NCBI RefSeq assembly: GCF_029382225.1
Contig: NZ_JARLTC010000011.1
Coordinates: 124,001 to 188,000, forward strand
DNA length: 64,000 nucleotides
Direction of reading: 5' to 3'
From: Spongiactinospora sp. TRM90649
Lineage (GTDB): Bacteria; Actinomycetota; Actinomycetes; Streptosporangiales; Streptosporangiaceae
Notes under the pieces: model-generated
The model's database searches: none
Told to the model about the DNA's origin: nothing
What the model saw: the letters and a program-made list of their open reading frames with translations, nothing else
Part shown: piece after piece, positions 47,347-56,938 of the stretch
Position numbering within the stretch: position 1 is the stretch's first letter
Layout: every line of letters starts with the position of its first letter
Program-made: the position numbers and the translations under genes

Positions 47347-47561
47347 GACGCCCTGGCGCCCCTGACCTCGATGGAACCCAGCAACTGGGCCGTGGCGGCC
47401 GTCACAGCCGCCACGGCGGCCTCGAACGCCTCGGCGTTGTGCGCGGCGGGCGTCCTGAAGCCGGAGATCTTCCTGACGTACTGCAGGGCCGCGGCGCGCA
47501 TCTCCGCCTCGGTCACTGTCTCGGTGTACGGCGGACGAAGTGTCTTGATGCTTCGGCACAT
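47343..47561 (-). CDS. DUF2277 family protein
   Basis: A 72-aa protein with the full family pattern MCRSIKTLRPPYT at the start, the RAAALQYVRKISGFR helix and AAHNAEAFEAAV. DUF2277 proteins are short and widespread in actinobacteria; their function is unknown. The ATG lies 30 bp downstream of the iclR stop in the same direction, so read-through is possible. Confidence 0.88.
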   Translation of the reverse strand: MCRSIKTLRPPYTETVTEAEMRAAALQYVRKISGFRTPAAHNAEAFEAAVAAVTAATAQLLGSIEVRGARAS

Positions 47562-47591
47562 GTACCTATCTTGCCGGGTCGGGTCCGGTGC

Positions 47592-48359
47592 TCATGACCT
47601 GTTCGGCGTAGGCAACGCCCGGGGGGCCAGCTCGGCGCCGAACTCGTCCGCGATCCGCCGCATCCCCCTGGCCAGCTCCTCAAGGTCCAGCGCGTCGATG
47701 CGCTCGGCCGGGCCGGACACCGACATGGCGGCCACCACGCGCCCGCCGTCGTGCACGGGCACGGCCAGGCAGTGCACGCCCAGCTCCTCCTCGCCCAGGT
47801 CCATGGCGTAGCCCTGGGAGCGTACGCGCCGCAGGGCGTCCAGCATGGCGGGGTGGCCGGTGATGGTGTTGGCGGTGCGCCGGGGGGTGCCCGTGCGGTC
47901 GATCAGCGCGGCCACCTCGGGCTCCGGCCTGGCGGCCAGCAGCACCTTGCCCACCGCCGTGCTGTGCGGCAGCACCCGCCTGCCGACCTCGGCGAACATC
48001 CGGAGCCTGCGCGGCGAGGGCACCTGGGCCACGTAGACGATGAAGTCGCCCTCCAGCACCGCCAGGTTCGCCGTCTCGCCGGACAGCTCCACCATGCGGG
48101 TCAGGTACGGCTGAGCCCACTCGCCGACCATCCCCTCGGCGACGCCGCCCAGCCGTACGAGGGCCCCGCCCAGGGCGTACCGCCGGTCGGACTCCTGGCG
48201 GACGTACCCCCTGGCCAGCAGGGTGCGCAGCAGCCGGTGGATCGTCCCGTACGGCAGCGCGGTGCGCGCCGCCAGCTCCGAGATCCCCGCCTCGCCGCCC
48301 AGCTCGGCCAGCGCCTCCAGCAGGTCGAGCGCCCGGTCGACGCTCTGCACCCCGCTCAA
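47592..48359 (-). CDS. IclR family transcriptional regulator
   Basis: A 255-aa regulator with an N-terminal winged helix (SVDRALDLLEALAEL, ELAARTALPYGTIHRLLRTL) and a C-terminal effector-binding domain (VGKVLLAARPEPEV, YAMDLGEEELGVHCLAVPV). Glyoxylate or allantoin-related ligands are typical for this type. The TTG start at 48359 overlaps the glcF stop (TTGA); GTG 48350 is an alternative. As the last gene of the aceB-glcDEF operon it probably represses that operon through the two operators at 53973-54008. Confidence 0.9.
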   Translation of the reverse strand: MSGVQSVDRALDLLEALAELGGEAGISELAARTALPYGTIHRLLRTLLARGYVRQESDRRYALGGALVRLGGVAEGMVGEWAQPYLTRMVELSGETANLAVLEGDFIVYVAQVPSPRRLRMFAEVGRRVLPHSTAVGKVLLAARPEPEVAALIDRTGTPRRTANTITGHPAMLDALRRVRSQGYAMDLGEEELGVHCLAVPVHDGGRVVAAMSVSGPAERIDALDLEELARGMRRIADEFGAELAPRALPTPNRS

Positions 48360-49606
48360 CCCGGCACCCCCACCTGCACGCCGCGCAGCGACGCGTCCAG
48401 GATCTGGACGGTGTGGGCCACCGGGATCTCCTTCTCGCCCAGGCGGCGCAGCGCGGCCGTGATCTGCATGGTGCATCCGGGGTTCGCCGAGACGAGCACG
48501 TCGGCGCCGGTCGCGACCACGTGCGCGGCCTTCCGCTCGCCCAGCTCGCCCGCCGCCCGCGGCTGGAACAGGTTGTAGGTGCCGGCCGAGCCGCAGCAGA
48601 TCGACGACTCGGCGATCTCCCTGATCGTCAGCCCGGGAACGCCGGTCAGCAGCGCCCTGGGCTGGGCCCGCACGCCCTGGGCATGCGCCAGGTGGCAGGC
48701 GTCGTGGTACGCCACCGAGATCGGCAGCGGGTGGCGTTCGGCGACCGGGCCGAGCTCCGCCAGGAACTCGGTGACGTCCAGGACGCGGATCGCCCGCGCC
48801 CGCGCGGCCCAGCCGGGCTCGCCTTCGAGGATCTCTGCGTAGTCCTTCATCGTGGAGCCGCATCCGGCGGCGTTGACGACCACCGTGTCCACCCCGGCGC
48901 GCTCGAAGGCGGCGATCGTCCGCCTGGCGAACCTGAGCGCCTGCGCCTCCTGCCCGGAGTGCAGCGAGAGCGCCCCGCAGCAGCCCTGGCCGGGCGGGAT
49001 GACCACGTCGCAGCCCTCCAGCGCGAGCACCCGGGCCGTGGCCGCGTTGACCTGGGGGAAGAACTCGCCCTGCACGCATCCGGTGAGCATGCCCACCACC
49101 GCGCGCCGGGGGCCCTGCGCACGCACCAGCGGGGGCAGGCGCACCCGGGCCACGCCCTTGGGGGCCAGTTCCGCCATCGCGGCCAGCGACGGGTTGATCC
49201 GCGCCAGCCGTGGCGCGATCCGCTCGCGGAGCCGTTCGGAGAGCCGCAGCGGCAGGCGCAGCGCCCGCAGCCGCCGGGGGTAGGGGAACAGCGAGAAGAC
49301 CAACGCCCGCAGCGCGCGGTCCTCGGGCTCGCGGACGTGCTCGCGCTCGACCTCGGCACGGGTCTGCTCGATCAGCCGGTCGTAGCGCACGCCGGACGGG
49401 CAGGCCGTCACGCACGCCATGCAGCCGAGGCAGGCGTCGAAGTGCCCGGCCATCTCCGGAGTGATCGGGGTGCCCTCCACGTGCTGCTTCATCAGGTGGA
49501 TCCGCCCGCGAGGGGAGTCCATCTCCTCGCCCCACAGCACGTACGTGGGGCACGTCGGCAGGCAGAACCCGCAGTGCACGCAGTCCTTGATCAGTTCAGG
49601 GTCCAC
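48356..49606 (-). CDS. glcF: glycolate oxidase iron-sulfur subunit GlcF
   Basis: A 416-aa protein with two [4Fe-4S] ferredoxin-type motifs near the N terminus (CVHCGFCLPTCP and CLGCMACVTACP) and two Cys-rich CCG domains (QGCCGALSLHSG and ICCGSAGTYN). It carries electrons from the GlcDE flavoproteins to the quinone pool. GTG 49606 (VDPELIKDC) is preferred because GGAGG lies about 10 nt before it; GTG 49624 is open but sits on that Shine-Dalgarno. The stop overlaps iclR by 4 bp. Confidence 0.93.
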   Translation of the reverse strand: MDPELIKDCVHCGFCLPTCPTYVLWGEEMDSPRGRIHLMKQHVEGTPITPEMAGHFDACLGCMACVTACPSGVRYDRLIEQTRAEVEREHVREPEDRALRALVFSLFPYPRRLRALRLPLRLSERLRERIAPRLARINPSLAAMAELAPKGVARVRLPPLVRAQGPRRAVVGMLTGCVQGEFFPQVNAATARVLALEGCDVVIPPGQGCCGALSLHSGQEAQALRFARRTIAAFERAGVDTVVVNAAGCGSTMKDYAEILEGEPGWAARARAIRVLDVTEFLAELGPVAERHPLPISVAYHDACHLAHAQGVRAQPRALLTGVPGLTIREIAESSICCGSAGTYNLFQPRAAGELGERKAAHVVATGADVLVSANPGCTMQITAALRRLGEKEIPVAHTVQILDASLRGVQVGVPG

Positions 49607-49625
49607 ACCTGATCCCTCCTCCACC

Positions 49626-50861
49626 TCAGATGCCCCCGACGAAGCGGCCGGGGGACATCCGGCGGCCGGGGTCGAACCTCTCCTTGACCCGCCGCATCAG
49701 CCCGAGGGCGCCTGTCTCGCCCCAGGGGTCGATCCGCCTCGACAGCTCCTCGGGAGCGGCCAGCACCACCAGCCGCCCGCCCGAGTCCGCTCGGAGCGCG
49801 CTCACGAACGCCTCCAGGCCGTCGGCGGCGGGCAGGCCGATGCTCAGCACCCCGGAGGCCGCGGCGCCGCGCACGCACGGGCGCAGGCCCAGCCGTCCGG
49901 CCGCCTCCCCGACGGCGGTCAGCGCGGCGGACAGGCCCGCGGGCGGTACGCGCAGCTCTATCAGGCACTCGTCCGGCTCTTCCGCGCCGCCGGACTCCTG
50001 TGGGAGCCCGCCCGGTTCGCCCAGCACGGCGACGGCCTCGGCGCGTTGCTCGGCCGCGACGCCTTCGAAGAGGGCGGACACGCTGAGCGGGCCCCGCGCC
50101 TGAGGCCAGTCGATCTCGACCGCGCTCGGCTCGGACTGGGACGCGGCCAGCGCGGCCACCAGCGCCCCGGCCTCGCCGGGGCCGGGGGCGGTGAACGCCG
50201 TCCAGTGGCGCTGCGCGGGGAGGGGGTGCAAGCGGAAGGTGGCGTCGGTGATGACGCCGAGCGTGCCGTACGAGCCTGTGAACAGCTTACCCAGGTCATA
50301 GCCCGCGACGTTCTTCACCACGCGCCCGCCGGAGCGGGCCACGGTTCCGTCGGCGAGGACGACGGTGATCCCGATCAGCAGGTCGCGGGCGGTGCCGTAC
50401 CTGAACCGGCGCGGGCCCGCCGTCGCGGTGGCCAGCGTGCCGCCCACCGTGGCGCCCGCGAGCGGCACGTCGAGGGCCAGCTCCTGGCCGCTGTCCGCGA
50501 GCAGGACGGCCAGGGCGTCCATGGTCACCCCGGCCGGTACGCGGGCGACCAGGTCGCCCGCCGTGTGCTCGACCGGCTCGGTCAGGCAGCAGGTGTCGAT
50601 CAGCAGGTCGCAGCGCTCAGGGGGCAGGCCCCAGTGCAGTTTGGTGCCGCCTCCGGTGGCGACCACGGCGAGGTCGTGCCCGGCGGTGGCGCGCAGCAGC
50701 GCGGAGACCTCTTCGGTGGACTCGGGCAGGGCCACCCAGCGCGGGGACACACCGGCCACCGCGTCCTCGGCGGCGCCGTCGCGAATCGTCACCCCGGTCT
50801 TCTCCAGCGTCATCTCTGGGGTCTTCTCCGGGGTCTCGTCGGGGCCGGGCGGGTTCGACAT
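49626..50861 (-). CDS. glcE: glycolate oxidase FAD-binding subunit GlcE
   Basis: A 411-aa FAD-linked oxidase (FAD_binding_4 fold). The ATGGGTKLHWG and VPLAGATVGGTLA segments bind the pyrophosphate, and GRVVKNVAGYDLGKLFTGSYG matches GlcE proteins. A disordered 25-residue N terminus is rich in Pro, Glu and Thr. Its ATG overlaps the glcD stop by one base (TGATG). It works with GlcD and GlcF to oxidise glycolate to glyoxylate. Confidence 0.93.
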   Translation of the reverse strand: MSNPPGPDETPEKTPEMTLEKTGVTIRDGAAEDAVAGVSPRWVALPESTEEVSALLRATAGHDLAVVATGGGTKLHWGLPPERCDLLIDTCCLTEPVEHTAGDLVARVPAGVTMDALAVLLADSGQELALDVPLAGATVGGTLATATAGPRRFRYGTARDLLIGITVVLADGTVARSGGRVVKNVAGYDLGKLFTGSYGTLGVITDATFRLHPLPAQRHWTAFTAPGPGEAGALVAALAASQSEPSAVEIDWPQARGPLSVSALFEGVAAEQRAEAVAVLGEPGGLPQESGGAEEPDECLIELRVPPAGLSAALTAVGEAAGRLGLRPCVRGAAASGVLSIGLPAADGLEAFVSALRADSGGRLVVLAAPEELSRRIDPWGETGALGLMRRVKERFDPGRRMSPGRFVGGI

Positions 50862-52315
50862 CAGAACTGCTCGGCCTTTCCGGAGGCGACCAGCGGATGC
50901 ACGCCCTTGCGCACGCCGGGGACCTCCCCGCACAGGCGCGGTGTGGGGAACACCTTGCCCGGGTTCGACAGGCCCCTGGGATCGAACGCGCAGCGGACGA
51001 GCTGCATGGTGTCGAGGTCGTCGGCGGAGAACATCCTCGGCATGTGACGGGCCTTGTCGACCCCGACGCCGTGCTCGCCGGTGATCGACCCGCCGTTGTC
51101 CACGCACAGGTCGAGGATGCGCGCGGAGACCAGCTCGGCCCGCTCGCCCGCGCCCGGCTCGGCGTCGTCGAACAGCACCAGGGGGTGCAGGTTGCCGTCG
51201 CCCGCGTGGAACACGTTGGCCACGCGGATGCCGTGGTCGCGGGAGAGGCGGTCGATGCCCGCCAGCACGCGGGGGAGGGCCGTACGGGGCACCACACCGT
51301 CCTGGACGATGTAGGCGGGGCTGATCCGGCCGACGGCGGCGAACGCCGACTTGCGGCCCTTCCAGATGGCCGCGCGGTCGGCTGGGTCGTCGGCCGTGCG
51401 CAGCTCGAACGAGCCGCTCTCCCGGCAGATCCGGGTGACCTCGGCGAACTGGGCCACGACCTGCGCGGCCGGGCCGTCCAGCTCGACGATCAGCACGGCC
51501 GCAGCGCCCTCCGGGTAGCCGCACCGCACCGCGGCCTCGGCGGCCTCGATGGCCAGGGCGTCCATCATCTCGATCGCGGCGGGCACGATTCCGGCCGCGA
51601 TGATCTCCGAGACGGCCGTGCCGCCCGCCTCCACGTCGTGGAAGGCGGCCAGCAGCGTGGTGACGGTCTCGGGGGCGCGGCTGAGCCGTACGGTGATCTT
51701 GGTGGTGACGCCCAGCGTGCCCTCGGACCCGACGAACGCCCCGAGCAGGTCGTAACCGGGATCGAGGGCGTCGAGCGTGACGATCTCGCCGTCGGGCGTG
51801 ACGATCTCCAGGGCCTCGACGTGGTTGACGGTGAAGCCGTACTTCAGGCAGTGCGCGCCGCCGCTGTTTTCCGCGACGTTCCCGCCGATCGTGCACACCT
51901 GCTGGCTGGACGGGTCGGGCGCGTAGTAGTAGCCCTGGTCGCGCACCGCCTCGGTGATCGCCAGGTTGGTGACGCCGGGCTCCACGACGGCCCGGCGGTT
52001 CGGCAGGTCGATCTCGATGATCCGCCGCATCCTGGAGGTCACGACCAGCACGCCGTCGGTGCGGGGGAGCGCCCCGCCCGACAGGCCGGTGCCCGCGCCG
52101 CGCGCGACGAACGGCACGCCGTACTCGTCGCAGAGGCGCACCACACCGGCCACCTGCTCCGCCGAGCCGGGCAGGACGACGACGCCGGGAGTGGCCCGGT
52201 GGTAGGTGAGGCCGTCGCACTCGTACGTGCGCAGCCTCACCGGATCGGTGATCACCGCCTCGGGCCCGAGTAGCCCGGTGAGCCGCTCGGACAGCGCGCG
52301 GAGGGTATCCGTCAC
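50861..52315 (-). CDS. glcD: glycolate oxidase catalytic subunit GlcD
   Basis: A 484-aa FAD-dependent 2-hydroxyacid oxidase. FARGAGTGLSGGA-like sequence (here VARGAGTGLSGGALP), TIGGNVAENSGG and FHAGDGNLHP, with the C-terminal GSITGEHGVGVDK containing catalytic His, identify the D subunit (D-lactate dehydrogenase is the near relative). The GTG start at 52315 has GGGAGGAGG about 5 nt upstream. It follows malate synthase by 54 bp, which supports glycolate rather than lactate as substrate. Confidence 0.93.
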   Translation of the reverse strand: MTDTLRALSERLTGLLGPEAVITDPVRLRTYECDGLTYHRATPGVVVLPGSAEQVAGVVRLCDEYGVPFVARGAGTGLSGGALPRTDGVLVVTSRMRRIIEIDLPNRRAVVEPGVTNLAITEAVRDQGYYYAPDPSSQQVCTIGGNVAENSGGAHCLKYGFTVNHVEALEIVTPDGEIVTLDALDPGYDLLGAFVGSEGTLGVTTKITVRLSRAPETVTTLLAAFHDVEAGGTAVSEIIAAGIVPAAIEMMDALAIEAAEAAVRCGYPEGAAAVLIVELDGPAAQVVAQFAEVTRICRESGSFELRTADDPADRAAIWKGRKSAFAAVGRISPAYIVQDGVVPRTALPRVLAGIDRLSRDHGIRVANVFHAGDGNLHPLVLFDDAEPGAGERAELVSARILDLCVDNGGSITGEHGVGVDKARHMPRMFSADDLDTMQLVRCAFDPRGLSNPGKVFPTPRLCGEVPGVRKGVHPLVASGKAEQF

Positions 52316-52369
52316 AGTGCCTCCTCCCTTTCATCCTCCTGCAACGGCCGAGGCGGCGCACCTCATGGG

Positions 52370-53959
52370 TCAGGGCATACGGGCGTAGGCGGGCAGGGTG
52401 AGGAAGTCCACGAAGTCGTCGTCCAGGGCCACTTCGCGGAACAGGGCGGCGGCCAGTGCGAAACCGGCCTCGTCGTAGCCCGGCTCGGTCTTGATCCGGG
52501 CCAGCTCCTCCTCGATGATCCGCTCCACCAGGTCTCGGGTGACGAGGGTCTTGGTGTCGGACAGCTCGATGTCGTTGTGGATCCACTGCCAGATCTGGGA
52601 GCGGCAGATCTCCGCCGTCGCGGCGTCCTCCATCAGGTTGTGGATGGCCACCGCGCCGTTGCCGCCCATCCAGGCGGCGAGGTAACGCAGCGCGACGTCC
52701 ACGTTGGCGCGCAGGCCCGCCTCGGTGATCTCACCGGGGGTCCGCGAGACGGCCAGCAGGTCGGCCGCGGTCACCTCGACGTCGTCGCGCAGCCGCGCGA
52801 CCTGGTTCGGACGGTCGCCGAGCACGCCGTCGAAGACCTCACGGCAGATCGGGACCAGGTCGGGGTGGGCCACCCACGAGCCGTCGAAGCCGTCGCCGGA
52901 CTCGCGGGTCTTGTCGGCGCGGACCTTCTCAAGGGCGACCTTGTTGACCTCGGGGTCGCGCCGGGAGGGGATGAACGCGGCCATGCCGCCGATCGCGTGC
53001 GCGCCGCGCCGGTGGCAGACGCTGACCAGCAGCTCGGTGTAGGAGCGCATGAACGGCGCGGTCATCGTGACGGTGTTGCGCTCCGGCAGCAGGAACTCCC
53101 GCCCCCGGGTGCGGAACTTCTTGATGACGCTGAACAGGTAGTCCCAGCGGCCCGCGTTGAGGCCCGCGGAGTGCTCGCGCAGCTCGTAGAGGATCTCCTC
53201 CATCTCGAAGGCGGCCGGGTAGGTCTCGATGAGCACCGTCGCCCTGATGGTCCCGCGCGGGATGCCCTGGAGCTCCTGGGCGCGGACGAAGACGTCGTTC
53301 CAGAGCCGCGCCTCCAGGTGCGACTCCAACTTGGGCAGGTAGAAGTACGGCCCGCGGCCCTTGTCGAGCTGACGGCGGGCGCAGTGGAAGAAGTACAGGG
53401 CGAAGTCGAAGATCGACGCCGAGACGGGGTCGCCGTCCACGAGCAGGTGTTTCTCGTCGAGATGCCATCCACGCGGCCGGACCACGACGGTGGCCAGCTC
53501 CTCGTCGGGACGCAGTGCGTAGGACTTCTCGCCGATGGAGAAGTCGATGGTGCGGTCCAGGGCGTCGCGCAGGTTGAGCTGACCGGCAACGCAGTTCTCC
53601 CACAGCGGGGAGTTGGCGTCCTCGAAGTCGGCGAGCCAGACCTTGGCCCCCGAGTTGAGCGCGTTGATGGTCATCTTCCGGTCGACCGGACCGGTGATCT
53701 CCACCCGGCGGTCCACCAGGCCGGGCGCGGGGCCGGCGACCCGCCAGGCGTCGTCCTGGCGGATGTGCTTGGTCTCCGGCAGGAAGTCGAGGGTGCCTCC
53801 GGCGGACAGCTCTGCCTGCCTGACCTGGCGTGCCTCCAGGAGCTCCGCGCGGCGCGCCCCGAACTCGCGCTGCAGGGCCGCCGTGAAGGCCAGCGCCTCC
53901 GGCGTGAGGATCTCGTCGAACCGGTCCAGCAGCGGGCCGGTGATCTCGACTCCGTCCAT
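52370..53959 (-). CDS. aceB: malate synthase A
   Basis: A 529-aa enzyme that condenses glyoxylate with acetyl-CoA to malate. The block [19 protein letters not shown], catalytic Arg in [13 protein letters not shown], the metal-binding Glu/Asp region after [16 protein letters not shown], and [14 protein letters not shown] are diagnostic of the A form. It is the first gene of a five-gene leftward operon with glcD, glcE, glcF and iclR. No isocitrate lyase gene is present, so here it probably consumes glyoxylate from glycolate. GAGGG precedes the ATG. Confidence 0.95.
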   Translation of the reverse strand: MDGVEITGPLLDRFDEILTPEALAFTAALQREFGARRAELLEARQVRQAELSAGGTLDFLPETKHIRQDDAWRVAGPAPGLVDRRVEITGPVDRKMTINALNSGAKVWLADFEDANSPLWENCVAGQLNLRDALDRTIDFSIGEKSYALRPDEELATVVVRPRGWHLDEKHLLVDGDPVSASIFDFALYFFHCARRQLDKGRGPYFYLPKLESHLEARLWNDVFVRAQELQGIPRGTIRATVLIETYPAAFEMEEILYELREHSAGLNAGRWDYLFSVIKKFRTRGREFLLPERNTVTMTAPFMRSYTELLVSVCHRRGAHAIGGMAAFIPSRRDPEVNKVALEKVRADKTRESGDGFDGSWVAHPDLVPICREVFDGVLGDRPNQVARLRDDVEVTAADLLAVSRTPGEITEAGLRANVDVALRYLAAWMGGNGAVAIHNLMEDAATAEICRSQIWQWIHNDIELSDTKTLVTRDLVERIIEEELARIKTEPGYDEAGFALAAALFREVALDDDFVDFLTLPAYARMP

Positions 53960-53972
53960 GGGCCGTCCCTCT

Positions 53973-54008
53973 TTCCGTATCGTGGAAAATTGATTCTGGA
54001 TTATGGAA
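53973..54008. promoter_or_regulatory. two tandem IclR-type operators upstream of aceB
   Basis: TTCC-N7-GGAA (53973-53987) and TTCT-N7-GGAA (53994-54008) share the same spacing and start 21 bp apart. The first site is extended to TTTCC/GGAAA. They begin 14 bp upstream of the aceB start codon, so a bound dimer pair would block the promoter or leader. TTCC-GGAA palindromes are typical of IclR-family sites. Confidence 0.65.
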
Positions 54009-54192
54009 GAGACGCTACTTCACCGCGTTGGTGAGACGAAGGGCGGGGCCCCCACTTTCCGGGTTTCCCGGACAAATCGTTCAGGGATCACCCCCGGGGT
54101 GGAATGGGGGGCGTCCCGGATGGCAGAGCGTCCCGCCTGGGGGAGGCTGTTGCCCACACCGAAGCCGACAGTGAGAAACGCGGGTAACAGAG

Positions 54193-54888
54193 ATGAAGAG
54201 GATCGTCGTGGCGGGGGCGCTGCTCGGTTCCGGGCTCCTTCTGGCCGGGTGCGGCATAGGAGACATCGGGGGCCCCGAGCAGGAGGACACGGTGAGCTAC
54301 GACGTCGCCGACAAGGTGGCGCTGTTGGAGATCGACTCGGAGGCCGGTGACATCGTCGTCACCGAGGCCGACCGGAGCGGGATCAAGGTGACCGAGACTT
54401 TGCACTGGCGCGGGCAGAAGCCCGAGCCCGAGCACCCGGTCAACGGCGACCGGCTCGCGCTCAGTTACAACTGCCCCGGGGGTATGGGCTTTCGCAGCTG
54501 CTCGGTCGACTACCGGGTGGAGGTTCCCCGGGGGCTCGGCCTGACGGTGAGCACCGGCTCCGGCGACATCACCCTGCGCAACGCGTCGGGCACGCTGATC
54601 GCCAACACCGGCTCCGGCGACATCGAGGCCGCCGGGCTCACATCCAAGGAGTCGACCGTCGAGACCGGGTCCGGCGCCGTGGAGCTGAGGTACACCGCGG
54701 TCCCCGCACAGGTCAAGGTCGAGACCGGCTCCGGCGACGCCACCGTGCGTGTACCCGACGGCCGATACGACGTGGAGGCGGAGACCGGCTCCGGCGACAG
54801 GAGCGTCGAGGTTTCGCATGATCCGTCCGCCTCGGCCAAGGTGATCGTCACCACCGGCTCGGGTAACGCCGCGGTGTTGAAATCCTGA
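54193..54888 (+). CDS. DUF4097 beta-repeat lipoprotein
   Basis: A 231-aa exported protein with lipobox LAGC (Cys20). The body is a DUF4097-type right-handed beta repeat in which TGSG recurs six times (STGSGDI, NTGSGDI, ETGSGAV, ETGSGDA, ETGSGDR, TTGSGNA) at about 20-residue steps, consistent with coils of a beta helix or solenoid. Two Cys (NCPGG, RSCSVD) could form a disulfide. It is a surface lipoprotein of unknown role with no obvious operon partner. Confidence 0.88.
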   Translation: MKRIVVAGALLGSGLLLAGCGIGDIGGPEQEDTVSYDVADKVALLEIDSEAGDIVVTEADRSGIKVTETLHWRGQKPEPEHPVNGDRLALSYNCPGGMGFRSCSVDYRVEVPRGLGLTVSTGSGDITLRNASGTLIANTGSGDIEAAGLTSKESTVETGSGAVELRYTAVPAQVKVETGSGDATVRVPDGRYDVEAETGSGDRSVEVSHDPSASAKVIVTTGSGNAAVLKS

Positions 54889-54987
54889 CAATCCGCGAGG
54901 ATAACCAGATGATTGGCGGCGCGAAGTCGTGTCACCATCGGGAAGACACCACGGTGTCCCAGCGTTCTCCTCACAGAGATGACATAT

Positions 54988-56454
54988 ATGCCTAACGATT
55001 CCCGTACCCGGTTCACCCGTGAAGACGCCCGTCAGTGGGACGGCATCGAGCTAGAACTCGACGACCAGGCCTTCGAGAACGGCGAGCTCGACCTGGAAGA
55101 CCGCCAGGCGCTACGGCGCGTGGCCGGATTCTCCACCGAGCTCGAAGACGTCACCGAGGTCGAATATCGCCGGCTCCGGCTGGAACGCGTCGTCCTGGTC
55201 GGGGTGTGGACGCAGGGCACGGTGGTCGACGCCGAGAACTCCCTGACGGAGCTGAAGCTCCTGGCGGAGACCGCGGGCTCGGAGGTCCTGGAGGGACTCA
55301 TCCAGCGCCGCCAGCGGCCCGACCCGGCGACCTACATCGGGTCGGGCAAGGCCATCGAACTGCGCGACATCGTCGCCGCGACGGGCGCGGACACCGTGAT
55401 CTGCGACGGCGAGCTGACCCCGGGTCAGCTCCGCCAGCTCGAAGAAGTGGTCAAGGTCAAGGTGATCGACCGCACCGCGCTGATCCTCGACATCTTCGCC
55501 CAGCACGCCAAGAGCCGCGAGGGCAAGGCACAGGTCGAGCTGGCACAGCTCGAATACCTGATGCCGCGCCTGCGCGGCTGGGGCGGCAACCTGTCCCGGC
55601 AGGTCGGCGGTCGCGCCGTGGGCGGTGTCGGCATCGGCGGCCGCGGCCCCGGTGAGACCAAGATCGAGCTGGACCGCCGCCGGATCCGCACCCGGATGAG
55701 CAAGCTGCGCCGTCAGATAGGCGAGATGTCGACCGCGCGAGACACCATGCGCACCCGCAGGCGGGCGCGCGAGGTCCCCGCGGTCGCCATCGCCGGCTAC
55801 ACCAACGCCGGCAAGTCGTCGCTGCTCAACCGGCTCACCGGAGCGGGCGTGCTGGTCGAGGACGCGCTGTTCGCCACCCTCGACCCGACCGTCCGCCGGT
55901 CGCGCACGCCCGACGGCAGGCTGTTCACCCTCGCCGACACCGTCGGGTTCGTCCGGCACCTGCCGCACCAGCTCATCGAGGCGTTCCGCTCGACGCTGGA
56001 GGAGGTCGCCGACTCCGACCTGATCCTGCACGTGGTGGACGGCTCGCACCCCGATCCCGAGTCCCAGCTCGCCGCCGTGCGCGAGGTGCTGGGCGAGGTC
56101 GACGCGGGCGACGTCCCCGAGATCGTCGTGATCAACAAGGCCGACGCCGCCGACCCGGTCGCGCTGACCGCGCTCATCGCCAAGGAGCGCGACAGCGTGG
56201 TCGTCTCGGCCCGAACCGGCGCCGGGATCGACGACCTGATGCGGATCATCGAGCGCGAACTGCCCCGGCTGGACCACGAGGTCCGCATGCTGGTGCCGTA
56301 CGACCGGGGCGACCTGATCTCCCGCGTGCACTCCGAGGGCGAGGTACTGTCCGTCGAGCACACCGCCGACGGCACCGTGCTGCACGCCCGCGTGCTGCCC
56401 AGCCTCCTCGTGGAGTTGGACCGCCACGCCAAGCCGGTGGAGATCGTGAGCTGA
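54988..56454 (+). CDS. hflX: ribosome-associated GTPase HflX
   Basis: A 488-aa GTPase that rescues stalled ribosomes. The N-terminal nucleotide-binding domain includes DPATYIGSGKA and the long coiled linker ETKIELDRRRIRTRMSKL; the G domain has G1 GYTNAGKS, G3 DTVGF and G4 NKAD. ATG 54988 is preferred, with ATG 54979 nine bases upstream as an alternative; the preceding open codons are atypical. Mycobacterial homologues respond to ribosome-targeting antibiotics. It is a single gene with a 385-bp spacer after it. Confidence 0.95.
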   Translation: MPNDSRTRFTREDARQWDGIELELDDQAFENGELDLEDRQALRRVAGFSTELEDVTEVEYRRLRLERVVLVGVWTQGTVVDAENSLTELKLLAETAGSEVLEGLIQRRQRPDPATYIGSGKAIELRDIVAATGADTVICDGELTPGQLRQLEEVVKVKVIDRTALILDIFAQHAKSREGKAQVELAQLEYLMPRLRGWGGNLSRQVGGRAVGGVGIGGRGPGETKIELDRRRIRTRMSKLRRQIGEMSTARDTMRTRRRAREVPAVAIAGYTNAGKSSLLNRLTGAGVLVEDALFATLDPTVRRSRTPDGRLFTLADTVGFVRHLPHQLIEAFRSTLEEVADSDLILHVVDGSHPDPESQLAAVREVLGEVDAGDVPEIVVINKADAADPVALTALIAKERDSVVVSARTGAGIDDLMRIIERELPRLDHEVRMLVPYDRGDLISRVHSEGEVLSVEHTADGTVLHARVLPSLLVELDRHAKPVEIVS

Positions 56455-56839
56455 GCCGAATCGCGGGCTGAGGCCGGCTTGAGTTGACGCGGAACCCCGC
56501 CGGGCCGCGAAAAGGTGGTCCGGAGGGGTCCGTATTGCTACTATTAGCCAAACCTTACGACACGATTCTGGCACGGGTTTCGCATGTCGGCTGTTGTGAG
56601 TTCTGATGCCGGTCCGCCAAGATGTGACCTGAGATGCGCTGCCGCGCCGGGGAGCACGGTGAGACGACCGGCTTCCCCGCCGCGAGAGGGCAAGATCAAG
56701 AGGGGCGTTCTTCGCGAATAACCCTGTACGCCGAGCCGACCTGTGAAATAACGTAACTGAACTGAAATCGCCGGATCATGATCGTGGCGATACGGTCAGC
56801 CGCACAACCCTCAAGCGGATGAGAAGCAGGAGACCCCCG
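56455..56839. other. spacer between hflX and the hutI leader ORF
   Basis: I find no gene here. It contains AT-richer stretches that may be promoter elements, for example TACTAT near 56542 and TGAAATAACGTAAC near 56744, the latter about 100 bp before the leader ORF. No hairpin strong enough to call a terminator was seen. Confidence 0.5.
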
Positions 56840-56938
56840 ATGTCGTCCGGACTGCGAGCGGACCCCATGGGCCAGGCGCCCAAGCGGACCGGGGCTCCGC
56901 TCACCCTCGGGGTTCCTACCCAGGCGGTGATGCGATGA
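56840..56938 (+). CDS. 32-aa leader ORF translationally coupled to hutI
   Basis: The ATG at 56840 has an excellent Shine-Dalgarno (AGGAG, spacing 7) and encodes a 32-residue peptide (MSSGLRADPMG..., ending QAVMR). Its TGA overlaps the hutI ATG (ATGA at 56935-56938). The peptide has no signal sequence, His run or known motif. It could be a leader whose translation gates hutI or a very small protein of the operon. Too short for family recognition. Confidence 0.5.
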   Translation: MSSGLRADPMGQAPKRTGAPLTLGVPTQAVMR

